The position numbers and the translations under genes are program-made. The notes under the pieces were generated by a model. That model ran no database searches and was not told the origin of the DNA. It saw nothing but the letters and a program-made list of their open reading frames with translations. DNA of 60,877 bases from RPQJ01 sp044226195 (lineage in GTDB: Bacteria; Pseudomonadota; Gammaproteobacteria; Steroidobacterales; Steroidobacteraceae). Location: positions 1 to 60,877 of the forward strand of contig JBGAHO010000025.1 in assembly GCA_044226195.1 (NCBI GenBank), written 5' to 3'. This document shows positions 46,575 through 54,779 of the stretch, piece after piece (within the stretch, counting starts at the first letter, position 1; each line of letters opens with the position of its first letter).

Positions 46575-48368
46575 TCAGCCCGCCGGCAGGATGACGGCGG
46601 GGTCGGGTGTGGGGGCGTACAGGCGTTCGACCTCGCCGGCGCGACGGACGAGAGTGACACGCTGGTTGATGCTGCCCTTGTCGGATACTTCGTGGTGATC
46701 CACCGAGGGTGGTTCGGACAGCAACAGCAGCCGCTCCACGCGTTCGCTGGCACCGCGGCCGCGATTGAAGGCGGCCATGCGCGCGGCGAGTTCGGTCCGC
46801 AGCTCGGCGGTTGGCGCGGCCTTGGGCCAGGCGAGGAGGGCGACGAAGGGCAGGTTCTCGCCGCAGACGACCACGTCCGCGACGAGCGGCGCGAATGCTT
46901 CGACGATCCCGGCACGCAGGCGGCCCGACGCGACCCAGGATCCCGTCGCAAGCTTGAAGTCCTCGGCCAGTCGGCCGGCGAACCGCAGCCCCTTCTGCAC
47001 GTCGCCCGGATCGTGGAACTGTGCGGTGTCGCCGGTGCGGTAGTAGCCCTCCTCGTCGAAGGCCTCGCGCGTCGCCCCGGAGCTGTCGAGGTAGCCCGGC
47101 ATGACGATCTGGCCACGCACCCGGACCTCGTAGCGATCGCCCGCCGGCACGAGTTTGACCGTGGCGCCGGGCATGGGCAGGCCGATGCCGACTTCCTCGG
47201 TCGGGAAGTAGATCGACATGAAGCCCGAGGTGGTCTCGGTGGCGCCGTAACCGGTGGTGAAGAAGATGCGCTCGCCGATGGTTTCGACCGCGAGGCGCTG
47301 GAAGCGGTCGTACAGCGCCTGCGGGAGGCCGGCGCCGCCGTACAGGGCGAGCCGCAGATTCGTGAAGAAGCGCTCGCGCAGCTCGCTGTCCCGCTCGAGC
47401 GCCTCGACCAGCATCGCGTACCCGAACGGCACGTTGATGTGGAAGGTCTGGGGGATCTCGCGGATGTTGCGCAGGGTCTCCTCGAACATGCCCGGCAGCG
47501 GGCGGCCGCCGTCGATGTAGAAACTGCCGCCGCTGCACAACGTGGCGAACTGGTTGCAGGCGCCGGAGACGTGGCTCCACGGCAGCCAGTCCAGCATCAC
47601 CTGGTCCCAGCCCGCGGTGCGGGCCAGCACGTGGCGACCCTGGGCGACGTTCGCCGTCATCATGCGCTGTGTCTGCACCACGGCCTTCGGCATGCTGGTC
47701 GAGCCGGAGGTGAGCATGTACGTGGCCGGGCCGTCCGGGTCGAGACTGGCGATCGACTCCGCGACTGCGCCGGTCACCGAGGTCGCCAGGACGTCGGCGT
47801 AGCTGACGGCCGGACGCGCAAGCAGCTCCGGTTCACGCGTGACGAGGACGGCATCGCCGAAGTCCACGGTCTCGAGCGCCCGCTTGAATTGCGCCGTCGG
47901 CTCGGCGAATACCACCGCCGGGCGCACCAGCGACACGACGTGGCGCAGGCGACCGAAGTCCCCCGCCATCAGCGAATAGTTGGCGCTGACCGGACACACC
48001 GGCACGCGCGCCGCGAAGCCGCCGAACTTTGCCACCACGTGCGCGACCGAGTTACCGGAGAGGATCAGCAGGCTGCGGCCGGGCGGCACGCGCCGGTCGA
48101 TGAGCCACTGCGCGAACGCGTCGGCCGCCCGCCGGATGTCCTCGTACGAATGCCGCAGCCACGCGCCGCCCGGGCCGTCGCGCTCGGCGAGACAGAGCCG
48201 GTCCGGGTGCATCGCGGCACGCGTCGCCAGTTCGGCGGGCAGGTTGGGGACGAACGGCGGCAACTCGGCGACCGGTTCGACGATCAACGTGCCGTCGGGG
48301 CGGCGCGCGACGCGCATCTCGGCCGACGGGAAATAGGTCGCGCGGAACGGAGGGCGCGATCCCGTCAT
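46575..48368 (-). CDS. AMP-forming ligase, feruloyl-CoA-synthetase family (ligase 4)
   Basis: This 597-aa ANL protein has the longer N-terminus seen in feruloyl-CoA synthetases (RATYFPSAEMRVARRPDGTLIVEP) and P-loop MLTSGSTSMPKAVVQTQRMM, GYGATETTSGFMSIYF, and the shortened C-terminal lid FAGRLAEDFKLATGSWVASGRLR typical of that family. Feruloyl-CoA synthetases activate hydroxycinnamates, but family members occur in many aromatic and cyclic-acid operons. Its ATG overlaps the stop of the SnoaL gene upstream (4 nt), so the two are translationally coupled. Confidence 0.84.
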   Translation of the reverse strand: MTGSRPPFRATYFPSAEMRVARRPDGTLIVEPVAELPPFVPNLPAELATRAAMHPDRLCLAERDGPGGAWLRHSYEDIRRAADAFAQWLIDRRVPPGRSLLILSGNSVAHVVAKFGGFAARVPVCPVSANYSLMAGDFGRLRHVVSLVRPAVVFAEPTAQFKRALETVDFGDAVLVTREPELLARPAVSYADVLATSVTGAVAESIASLDPDGPATYMLTSGSTSMPKAVVQTQRMMTANVAQGRHVLARTAGWDQVMLDWLPWSHVSGACNQFATLCSGGSFYIDGGRPLPGMFEETLRNIREIPQTFHINVPFGYAMLVEALERDSELRERFFTNLRLALYGGAGLPQALYDRFQRLAVETIGERIFFTTGYGATETTSGFMSIYFPTEEVGIGLPMPGATVKLVPAGDRYEVRVRGQIVMPGYLDSSGATREAFDEEGYYRTGDTAQFHDPGDVQKGLRFAGRLAEDFKLATGSWVASGRLRAGIVEAFAPLVADVVVCGENLPFVALLAWPKAAPTAELRTELAARMAAFNRGRGASERVERLLLLSEPPSVDHHEVSDKGSINQRVTLVRRAGEVERLYAPTPDPAVILPAG

Positions 48369-48928
48369 GGGCGTGACGACGCGCCGTCGCGATCATAGGA
48401 CAGGTCGGTCGAGTCCTTGCGTCCGAGGTGCATGCCGGCGCGGGTGGGGTCGAAGAATCCGCAGCACCAGCCCTCGCTCGACGGCACGTCGCGATTCCAG
48501 TCGAAGATCGTGCGCCGGTGCGCGATCTTCCACTCGCCGCCGCGTCGCTCGAACCTGTCGAACAGGCGACCACCGGTGAAGGTGTCCGTGGCGCGACCCT
48601 CGGTGGTGATGCGCAGGAACGTCCAGAGGTAGGTCTCCACCCAGGCGGTGTCGCCATCGAACTCGATGTGGCTGGTGCCGAGCAGGTGCTGCATCACGCC
48701 CATGCTGCGGATGCGGCCGACGGCGCCGTCGACGTACTCGAAGGCGTTGCCGGTGTAGTTGCCGCCGTGCTCCTCGATCGCATCCGCGTGGTAGCAGGAC
48801 TTGAGCAGTGCCGCGTCCGCGCGATCGACGCCGCGCGCGTAGCGCGCCAGCACGTCGCGGATCTCCTGCGTGGACAACGCCCGCTCGAGTCGATCGGGAC
48901 CGCCGCGCCCCGTGCCGCCGTCGTTCAT
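48365..48928 (-). CDS. SnoaL-like NTF2-fold protein (3)
   Basis: This 187-aa protein has RALSTQEIRDVLARYARGVDRADAALLKSCYHADAIEEHG, GTSHIEFDGDTAWVETYLWTFLRI, GGRLFDRFERRGGEWKIAHRRTIFDWNRDVPS: the pattern of SnoaL_4-type nuclear-transport-factor-2-like proteins found beside aromatic and steroid oxidation genes. The ATG giving MNDGGTG was chosen; a TTG start 24 codons earlier would overlap the divergent SDR start. It leads a minus-strand operon (SnoaL, ligase, SDR, DUF1295). Confidence 0.78.
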   Translation of the reverse strand: MNDGGTGRGGPDRLERALSTQEIRDVLARYARGVDRADAALLKSCYHADAIEEHGGNYTGNAFEYVDGAVGRIRSMGVMQHLLGTSHIEFDGDTAWVETYLWTFLRITTEGRATDTFTGGRLFDRFERRGGEWKIAHRRTIFDWNRDVPSSEGWCCGFFDPTRAGMHLGRKDSTDLSYDRDGASSRP

Positions 48929-48999
48929 CTTGCCCGTCCCCCCGTCGCGTGTAGACTCGGTCCGTTGCTTGCGTAGTGAGACTGAAAGGAAATTCCGCA

Positions 49000-49932
49000 A
49001 TGGTCAAGCCGGAACCGCCTGCCGCGGCTCGCGTCGCCCTGGTCACCGGGGCCGGAACGGGCCTCGGCCGTGCCTACGCACTGCGCCTCGCCGCGGACGG
49101 CCTGCGCGTGGTCGTGAACAACCGGCGCCGCGAGGTCGACGCGGACGGTCGCGGCAGCGCCGATCGCGTGGTCGACGAGATCCGCGCCGCGGGCGGCGTG
49201 GCCGTCGCGGACTACGAAGACGTCGCGGCGCCGGGCGCGGGTCAACGCATGGTCGCCCGCGCGCTGTCGGAATTCGGCCGACTCGATGCGCTGGTGAACA
49301 ACGCGGGCGTGGACCAGCATGCGCCGTTCCACCGCATCGGACTCGACGAATTCCGCGCGATCTTCGACGTCAATTTCTACGGCACGCTGGCCGTCACCCA
49401 CGCGGCCTGGGCCCACATGCGCAGTGCCGGTCATGGCCGCGTCATCGTCTCGGCGTCGAGCGCGGGCCTGCATGGATTGCACGGGCTGTCGGCCTACGCG
49501 GCGTCCAAGGCCGCGTTGATCGCACTGGCGCGATCGCTCGCGCAGGAGGGCGCATCGCGCGATCTCTTTTGCAATGCAATAGCTCCGTATGCTGCAACGC
49601 GAATGACCGGCGCGCACGTGAGTGCCGAGGAACAGGTCGCCATGGCGCCCGAGCGGGTGGCGCCGCTCGTGAGCGCGCTGGTCAGTGCGCACAGCCGGCT
49701 GAACGGACTGGTACTGGTCGTCGGCCACGGAGTGGCCCGGCGTGCGGCCACGATCGAGTGCGAGCCGCTCGTGCCGGTCACCGGCGCGGACCTCGATGAT
49801 GCGTCGGCGCAACGGTTCGGCGGGCCGCTGGACCTGCCGGGCGTCGGACGCGAGTTCACGGACGCGCTGTCCGCCTTCCACGATTTTTCGGCTCGCGCAA
49901 AAGGGCTTGCGAGCGCCGCGGACCCCGCGTAG
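49000..49932 (+). CDS. SDR dehydrogenase (SDR 3)
   Basis: This 310-aa SDR has VTGAGTGLGRAYALRLAADG, VVVNNRRREVDADGRGSADRVVDEI, LVNNAGVDQHAPF, the Ser-Tyr-Lys set in VSASSAGLHGLHGLSAYAASKAALI, and a C-terminal extension with GREFTDALSAF. The fold and the extra loop after strand 2 recall the MFE-2-like dehydrogenase at 40190, so an acyl-CoA or alcohol dehydrogenase role is plausible. An AAAGGA ribosome site precedes ATG 49000. It is divergent from the SnoaL-led operon by 71 nt. Confidence 0.82.
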   Translation: MVKPEPPAAARVALVTGAGTGLGRAYALRLAADGLRVVVNNRRREVDADGRGSADRVVDEIRAAGGVAVADYEDVAAPGAGQRMVARALSEFGRLDALVNNAGVDQHAPFHRIGLDEFRAIFDVNFYGTLAVTHAAWAHMRSAGHGRVIVSASSAGLHGLHGLSAYAASKAALIALARSLAQEGASRDLFCNAIAPYAATRMTGAHVSAEEQVAMAPERVAPLVSALVSAHSRLNGLVLVVGHGVARRAATIECEPLVPVTGADLDDASAQRFGGPLDLPGVGREFTDALSAFHDFSARAKGLASAADPA

Positions 49933-49967
49933 CCTTGATTGAGTCTATTTAAGCAAGCGACATGGCA

Positions 49968-49985
49968 TGCCGGACGACGCCGGCA
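49968..49985 (+). promoter_or_regulatory. Inverted repeat upstream of the TonB-dependent receptor
   Basis: TGCCGG (49968-49973), a 6-nt spacer and CCGGCA (49980-49985) form a perfect inverted repeat in the 106-nt leader region. It has the size of a small operator or leader hairpin. No convincing promoter hexamers were found in the gap, although a TATAAA box lies at 50012-50017. Confidence 0.3.
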
Positions 49986-50038
49986 GTCGCGCTCGATAAC
50001 GAAGTGTCGGATATAAACGTCATGGGGGACTTACTGCA

Positions 50039-52570
50039 ATGTCATCTTCGTGCACTCGCCTGACCGCTGACCGCAGCCTGCTCGTCACCCGCGCCGTCGC
50101 CGCCGTGCTGGCCATGGCCGCCGCAGCGCCTGCCTTCGCCGTGGAGACCGGCCTCGAGGAAATCGTCGTGACGGCGCAGCGCCGCGAGACGTCGCTGCAG
50201 GAGACGCCGGTCGCGATCTCCGCCTTCTCGGGCGAGAACCTCGCCGACGAGAAAGTGTTCACCGCGGCCGATCTTGCGGCTGCCGTGCCGGCGTTCTCGC
50301 TGACCGCGCTGTCGCCGCTCGACCAGGAACTGAACATGCGCGGCATCACCAACACGCGCCTCGACTCGCCGACGTCCGACCCGTCGGTGGGCACCTTCGT
50401 CGACGGCATCTACATCGGCCGCACGGGCGACTACAACTTCGACTTCTACGACCTCGAGCGCGTCGAAGTGATCCGCGGCCCGCAGGGCGTGCTGCTCGGC
50501 AAGAACGTCGTCGGCGGCGCGCTCAGCATCATCACGGCGCGGCCGTCGCAGCAGTACTCGAGCGAGGTCACGCTGGGCCTCGGCAACTATGCCTCGAAGT
50601 TCATGTCCGGCCACGTCAACGGCGGCATCACCGACTCGCTGTCGGGCCGCTTCTCGTTCCAGTACCGGTCGCACGACGGTTACGCTCGCGACATCCTCCA
50701 TGACCGCGACGTCGAGGACCTCGATTCCACGCAGATGCGCGCGCAGCTCCTGTGGGAACCTGGCGACAGCGGCTGGAGCGTGCGCGGGATCTTCGACTAC
50801 ACGCGCGATTCGAACAACGGCATCAATACCGTGGCGGTCGCCGGCGGCACCAAGAGCTGCGAGACGTCCTACCTGCGCACGAACTGCACGCGGCCCTGGA
50901 GCCTCGTGCGCGAATACCTCGGCCTGGACAATCCGCGCAACGACATGGCGCAGAGCGTCCAGTTCCAGGACCACCAGCGCATGCAGCAGTACATGGAGCG
51001 CCAGGCGCGCGGCTTCACGCTCGACATCCAGAAGGAGTGGCAGCCGTTCACCTTCAACTCGCTGACCGGTTACCGCACCGGGCACAGCGGCCAGCTCTAC
51101 GACCAGACCGGCATCGGACCCGAAGCACTCGGCTGGGATGCGTCGCGGTGGCTCGACTTCGTCGCCTGGACCGACACGAAGTACGGCCCGACCGGTGCCC
51201 CTTGCACGACAGCCGGCTGTTCCTTCCGCGTCTACAACAACGGCCGCTTCCTGTTCGCGCAGCCGGTCAATGAAGTGGTCGACGCCGACTCGCTCAGCCA
51301 GGAGTTCCGGCTGACCTCGAATACCGAGGGCCGCCTCGAATGGCTGGCCGGTGTGTACTACAAGCACGACAACGTGCAGAAGAACGACCGGTTCATCGGC
51401 GAGAACTTCCTGGGCCTCATCTTCCCCGGCGGCAACAACCCGCTGTCGACCCTGAGCGGCCAGAACAACTGGTACAACGACGGCGAGATGACCAACTACG
51501 CCGTGTTCGGCCAGCTGGCGTTCAAGTTCACCGACAACCTGAAGCTCAGCGTCGGCGCCCGCTACACGTCCGACGAAAAGAAGGGCAACGTCAAGGGCGT
51601 GGTGGTCACGACCGGTGACCGGTTCAACCCGAACGACCCGCGCGCCAACGTCACGATCGAGTCCGTGTGCCGCCGGCCCGACGGCTCGATCGTCACGACG
51701 GCGACTGGAGGATTCGGCGTCGCGACTTGCGACGCGCCCAACCGCTGGACCTACCAGGCCGGTGATTCCTTCCAGGCGAATTACAGCGAGAAGTGGAGCG
51801 AGGTCACCCCGCAGGCGACGCTGGACTGGAAGATCACTGACGGAATCTACTCGTACCTGACCTACTCGGAAGGCTTCAAGGGTGGCGGCTTCGACGACAC
51901 GCCGGCGAACATCCCGCAGGCGATCACGCCGTTCGACCCCGAGAAGGCGAAGAACTACGAGCTCGGCGTGAAGATGGACCTGTTCGACCGCCGGATGCGC
52001 CTCAATGCCGACGTCTTCTACATGGACTACACGAACCTGCAGGTCACCCAGACCAACGCGGCCTGCCTGTGCAACATCACGGACAACGCGGCGAGTGCGA
52101 AGATCGAGGGCGTGGAGGCGGAGTGGGAACTGCAGGCGACCGACGCGCTGCGCTTCTCGCTGTCGGGTTCCTACGTCGACGCGACGTACCAGGACTTCAT
52201 CGAGTCGGCGAAGGATCCGACGACCGGCCTCAACCTCGACAGCTCGGGCAACCGCCTGCAGCGCACGCCCGAGACGCAGCTGTCGGCCGGTCTCGACTAC
52301 GCGATCGGCATCGCGTCGATCAACATCAACTACACCTGGCAGAGCGACCTGTACTGGGCGACGGACAACATCGCCAAGGAACCGGCGTACGGACTGCTCG
52401 ATGCTCGCCTCGGGTTCCAGCCGGCCAACGCCGCGTGGTCCGTGGCGATCTGGGGCAAGAACATCACCAACGAACTCTACCGGACGAACATCATCCCGTT
52501 CTTCGGCGAGGAGGTCTCGCAGTTCGGTCCGCCGCGCACCGTCGGCGTCGACCTGCGCGTGAAGTTCTGA
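50039..52570 (+). CDS. TonB-dependent outer-membrane receptor
   Basis: This 843-aa receptor imports a bulky substrate across the outer membrane using TonB energy. It has a signal peptide ending near APAFA, the TonB box EEIVVTAQRR, a plug domain (ETPVAISAFSGENL ... VEVIRGPQGVLLGKNVVGGALSIITARP) and a barrel closing on GPPRTVGVDLRVKF with terminal Phe. The class with EEIVVTAQRR and GLEEI is common in hydrocarbon- and terpenoid-degrading alpha- and gammaproteobacteria. The position in the catabolic region suggests uptake of the pathway substrate; this is inference. A strong hairpin follows (52577-52602). Confidence 0.92.
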   Translation: MSSSCTRLTADRSLLVTRAVAAVLAMAAAAPAFAVETGLEEIVVTAQRRETSLQETPVAISAFSGENLADEKVFTAADLAAAVPAFSLTALSPLDQELNMRGITNTRLDSPTSDPSVGTFVDGIYIGRTGDYNFDFYDLERVEVIRGPQGVLLGKNVVGGALSIITARPSQQYSSEVTLGLGNYASKFMSGHVNGGITDSLSGRFSFQYRSHDGYARDILHDRDVEDLDSTQMRAQLLWEPGDSGWSVRGIFDYTRDSNNGINTVAVAGGTKSCETSYLRTNCTRPWSLVREYLGLDNPRNDMAQSVQFQDHQRMQQYMERQARGFTLDIQKEWQPFTFNSLTGYRTGHSGQLYDQTGIGPEALGWDASRWLDFVAWTDTKYGPTGAPCTTAGCSFRVYNNGRFLFAQPVNEVVDADSLSQEFRLTSNTEGRLEWLAGVYYKHDNVQKNDRFIGENFLGLIFPGGNNPLSTLSGQNNWYNDGEMTNYAVFGQLAFKFTDNLKLSVGARYTSDEKKGNVKGVVVTTGDRFNPNDPRANVTIESVCRRPDGSIVTTATGGFGVATCDAPNRWTYQAGDSFQANYSEKWSEVTPQATLDWKITDGIYSYLTYSEGFKGGGFDDTPANIPQAITPFDPEKAKNYELGVKMDLFDRRMRLNADVFYMDYTNLQVTQTNAACLCNITDNAASAKIEGVEAEWELQATDALRFSLSGSYVDATYQDFIESAKDPTTGLNLDSSGNRLQRTPETQLSAGLDYAIGIASININYTWQSDLYWATDNIAKEPAYGLLDARLGFQPANAAWSVAIWGKNITNELYRTNIIPFFGEEVSQFGPPRTVGVDLRVKF

Positions 52571-52576
52571 CGCAAG

Positions 52577-52602
52577 CGGGGGGCGGCGCCTGCCGCCCCC
52601 CG
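52577..52602 (+). terminator. Strong GC hairpin after the TonB-dependent receptor
   Basis: C + GGGGGGCGGC (52577-52587), loop GCCT, GCCGCCCCCC + G (52592-52602) is a perfect 11-bp stem starting 7 nt past the stop. Only GTCTTGCT follows, so it is probably a weak terminator or a mRNA-stabilising element that lowers expression of the next gene. Confidence 0.5.
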
Positions 52603-52622
52603 GTCTTGCTCGTCGCGAGGGC

Positions 52623-54776
52623 GTGGCCTTGGCCGAGACCACGGCGATCTGCCGCTTCTGCCACGCCACCTGCGGGCTGAAGGTCACGATCGACGGCGGG
52701 CGTGTCACGCACGTCGTCGGCGACATCGACAACCCCGTCTACCACGGTTACAGCTGCGTCAAGGGGCGCAACTTCCACGAGTTTCACGCCGACCCGCGGC
52801 GCGTTCTGCGGCCGCTGAGGCGTGACGCGGGTGGCATCCTGGCGCCCGTCGATTCGACGACGGCACTGGCCGGGATCGCGGCGCGCCTGCAGGAGATCCG
52901 CGCGGCGCACGGACCGCGTGCGATCGCCCTCTATGGCGGCACGTTCAGTCACTTCTGTCCGGCCGGCGTCATGCTGCGCGAATCCTTCATGGACGCGATC
53001 GGCTCGCCGATGCGCTTCTCGAACGCCACGATCGACCAGCCGGGCAAGCCGATCTCCATGGCGCTGCACGGACGCTGGGGTGCCGGGCCCCAGGCGTTTG
53101 CCGACTCCGACGTTTGTATGCTGGTTGGCGCCAACCCGCTGGTGTCGATGTGGGGCGGAATCCCGGCGTTTAATCCAGCCAAACGTCTGCACGAAGCGCG
53201 AAAGCGTGGCCTGAGCCTCATCGTGATCGACCCGCGCGTCAGCGAGACGGCGCGCAAGGCGGACCTGCATCTGCAGTGCGTGCCGGGCCACGACGTCGAA
53301 CTCCTGGCAGCGATGTTGCAGGTGATCCTGACCGAGCGGCTGCACGACGAAGCGTTCGTGGCGGAGGAGACCCAGGGCGTCGATGCGCTGCGCGCCGCGG
53401 TCGAGCCCTTCACGCCGGAGCGCGTCTGCGGGCCGAGCGGGGTGCCGGCGGAGCTCATCCGGACCGCGGCTCGCCGGTTCGCGCAGGCGAGGCGGGGGAA
53501 CGCCACCAGCGGCACGGGGCCGAGCATGGCGCCGCATGGCGTCCTGATGGACTACCTGGTGCTGGCGCTGAATACCGTGTGCGGTCGCTGGACGCGCGCG
53601 GGCGAGGCCATCGCCAATCGCGGCGTGCTGTTCCGGCAGTGCTCCGGCATCGCGCGCGCCGAGCGACCGCGGCAGGCCGAGGAATTCGGCGAGACGCTGC
53701 GTGTCCGTGGCCTGCGCGAGACGGCGGCCGGCCTGCCGACGGCCGCGCTGGCCGACGAGATCCTCCTGCCGGGAGCCGGGCAGGTGCGGGCGCTGCTGGT
53801 GGTCGGTGGCAATCCCATGCTGTCGTGGCCGAACCAGGCCAAGACGCGTCGCGCGCTGGAGTCGCTCGAGTTGCTGGTGGTGATCGATCCCCAGCTCAGT
53901 GCCACGGCTCGCCTGGCGCACTACGTGCTCGGCCCGCGCTTCGGCTTCGAAACTCCCGCGCTGACCTTCGGCAACGAGGGCATCACGACGTACGGCTTGT
54001 CGATCGGCTACCAGGAGCCCTATGCGCAGTACCAGCCGGCGCTGGTCGAGCCGCCGGACGGCGCGGACGTGCTGGAGGACTGGCGGATGTTCTACGAGCT
54101 CGCGCGACACATGCAGCTCGACCTCGCCTGGCGCGGTGAGCCAATCGACATGCAGCGGCCGCCGACGACCGACCAGTTGCTCGAACGTTTCGTGCAGCGC
54201 AGCCGCGTGCCCCTGCACGAGATCAAGCAGCATCCGCACGGCGCCATCTTCCGCGACCCGCAGCCTACGGCCGTGCCGAAGGAAGCGGGCTGGCCGCACC
54301 GGCTCCAACTCGGTCACCCGCGCATGCTTGCGGAGTTGCATGAGGTCGCGCGCTCGCTGGCATCGCCGGGCACCACCGCGGCGGCGCGAGTCGGCACCGG
54401 TGCGGGTCTCGACCTGTTGCTGGTCAGTCGGCGCGAGCACGCGGTCTACAACTCGGTGGGCCATCACCTGCCGGCACTGCGCCGTCGACGCCCGTACAAT
54501 CCGGCCTATGTGCACCCGACCGACGCGCAGCGCCTCGGTGCGTCGGCCGGGTCGGCGGTGATCATCGAATCCACGGCCGGTGCCGTCCGGGCCGTCCTCG
54601 TGCCTGCGCCGGATGTCCGGCCCGGCGTGGTGTCGATGGCGCACGGGTTCGAACCGGATGCGGACGGGCAGGGTGCCTGCACCGCGATGCTGGTCGATGA
54701 CGAGCGGGACTGCGAGTCGCTGAGCGGACTTCCGCGCATGAGCGCGATCCCCGTGCGCGTGTCCCTCGCCGGCTGA
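52623..54776 (+). CDS. Single-subunit molybdopterin oxidoreductase (DMSO-reductase superfamily)
   Basis: This 717-aa protein has an N-terminal [4Fe-4S] motif Cys10-x2-Cys13-x3-Cys17-x27-Cys45 (CRFCHATC then CVKG), the molybdopterin-binding core (ALYGGTFSHFCPAG, LVGANPLVSMWGG, LLVVGGNPMLSWPNQ) and a C-terminal molydopterin-binding domain (HPTDAQRLGASAGSAVIIES). No Tat or Sec signal is seen, so it is cytoplasmic. No dedicated FeS or membrane partner is next to it. The reaction is unpredictable: hydroxylation, dehydrogenation or hydration of a ring or side chain are all possible. The start is GTG, 52 nt after the receptor. Confidence 0.85.
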   Translation: MALAETTAICRFCHATCGLKVTIDGGRVTHVVGDIDNPVYHGYSCVKGRNFHEFHADPRRVLRPLRRDAGGILAPVDSTTALAGIAARLQEIRAAHGPRAIALYGGTFSHFCPAGVMLRESFMDAIGSPMRFSNATIDQPGKPISMALHGRWGAGPQAFADSDVCMLVGANPLVSMWGGIPAFNPAKRLHEARKRGLSLIVIDPRVSETARKADLHLQCVPGHDVELLAAMLQVILTERLHDEAFVAEETQGVDALRAAVEPFTPERVCGPSGVPAELIRTAARRFAQARRGNATSGTGPSMAPHGVLMDYLVLALNTVCGRWTRAGEAIANRGVLFRQCSGIARAERPRQAEEFGETLRVRGLRETAAGLPTAALADEILLPGAGQVRALLVVGGNPMLSWPNQAKTRRALESLELLVVIDPQLSATARLAHYVLGPRFGFETPALTFGNEGITTYGLSIGYQEPYAQYQPALVEPPDGADVLEDWRMFYELARHMQLDLAWRGEPIDMQRPPTTDQLLERFVQRSRVPLHEIKQHPHGAIFRDPQPTAVPKEAGWPHRLQLGHPRMLAELHEVARSLASPGTTAAARVGTGAGLDLLLVSRREHAVYNSVGHHLPALRRRRPYNPAYVHPTDAQRLGASAGSAVIIESTAGAVRAVLVPAPDVRPGVVSMAHGFEPDADGQGACTAMLVDDERDCESLSGLPRMSAIPVRVSLAG

Positions 54777-54779
54777 GGA

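Noticed and set aside
50042..52732. An 896-codon minus-strand open frame opposite the TonB-dependent receptor
   Set aside because: It is antisense to a complete receptor with signal peptide, TonB box and terminal Phe; no domain is visible.
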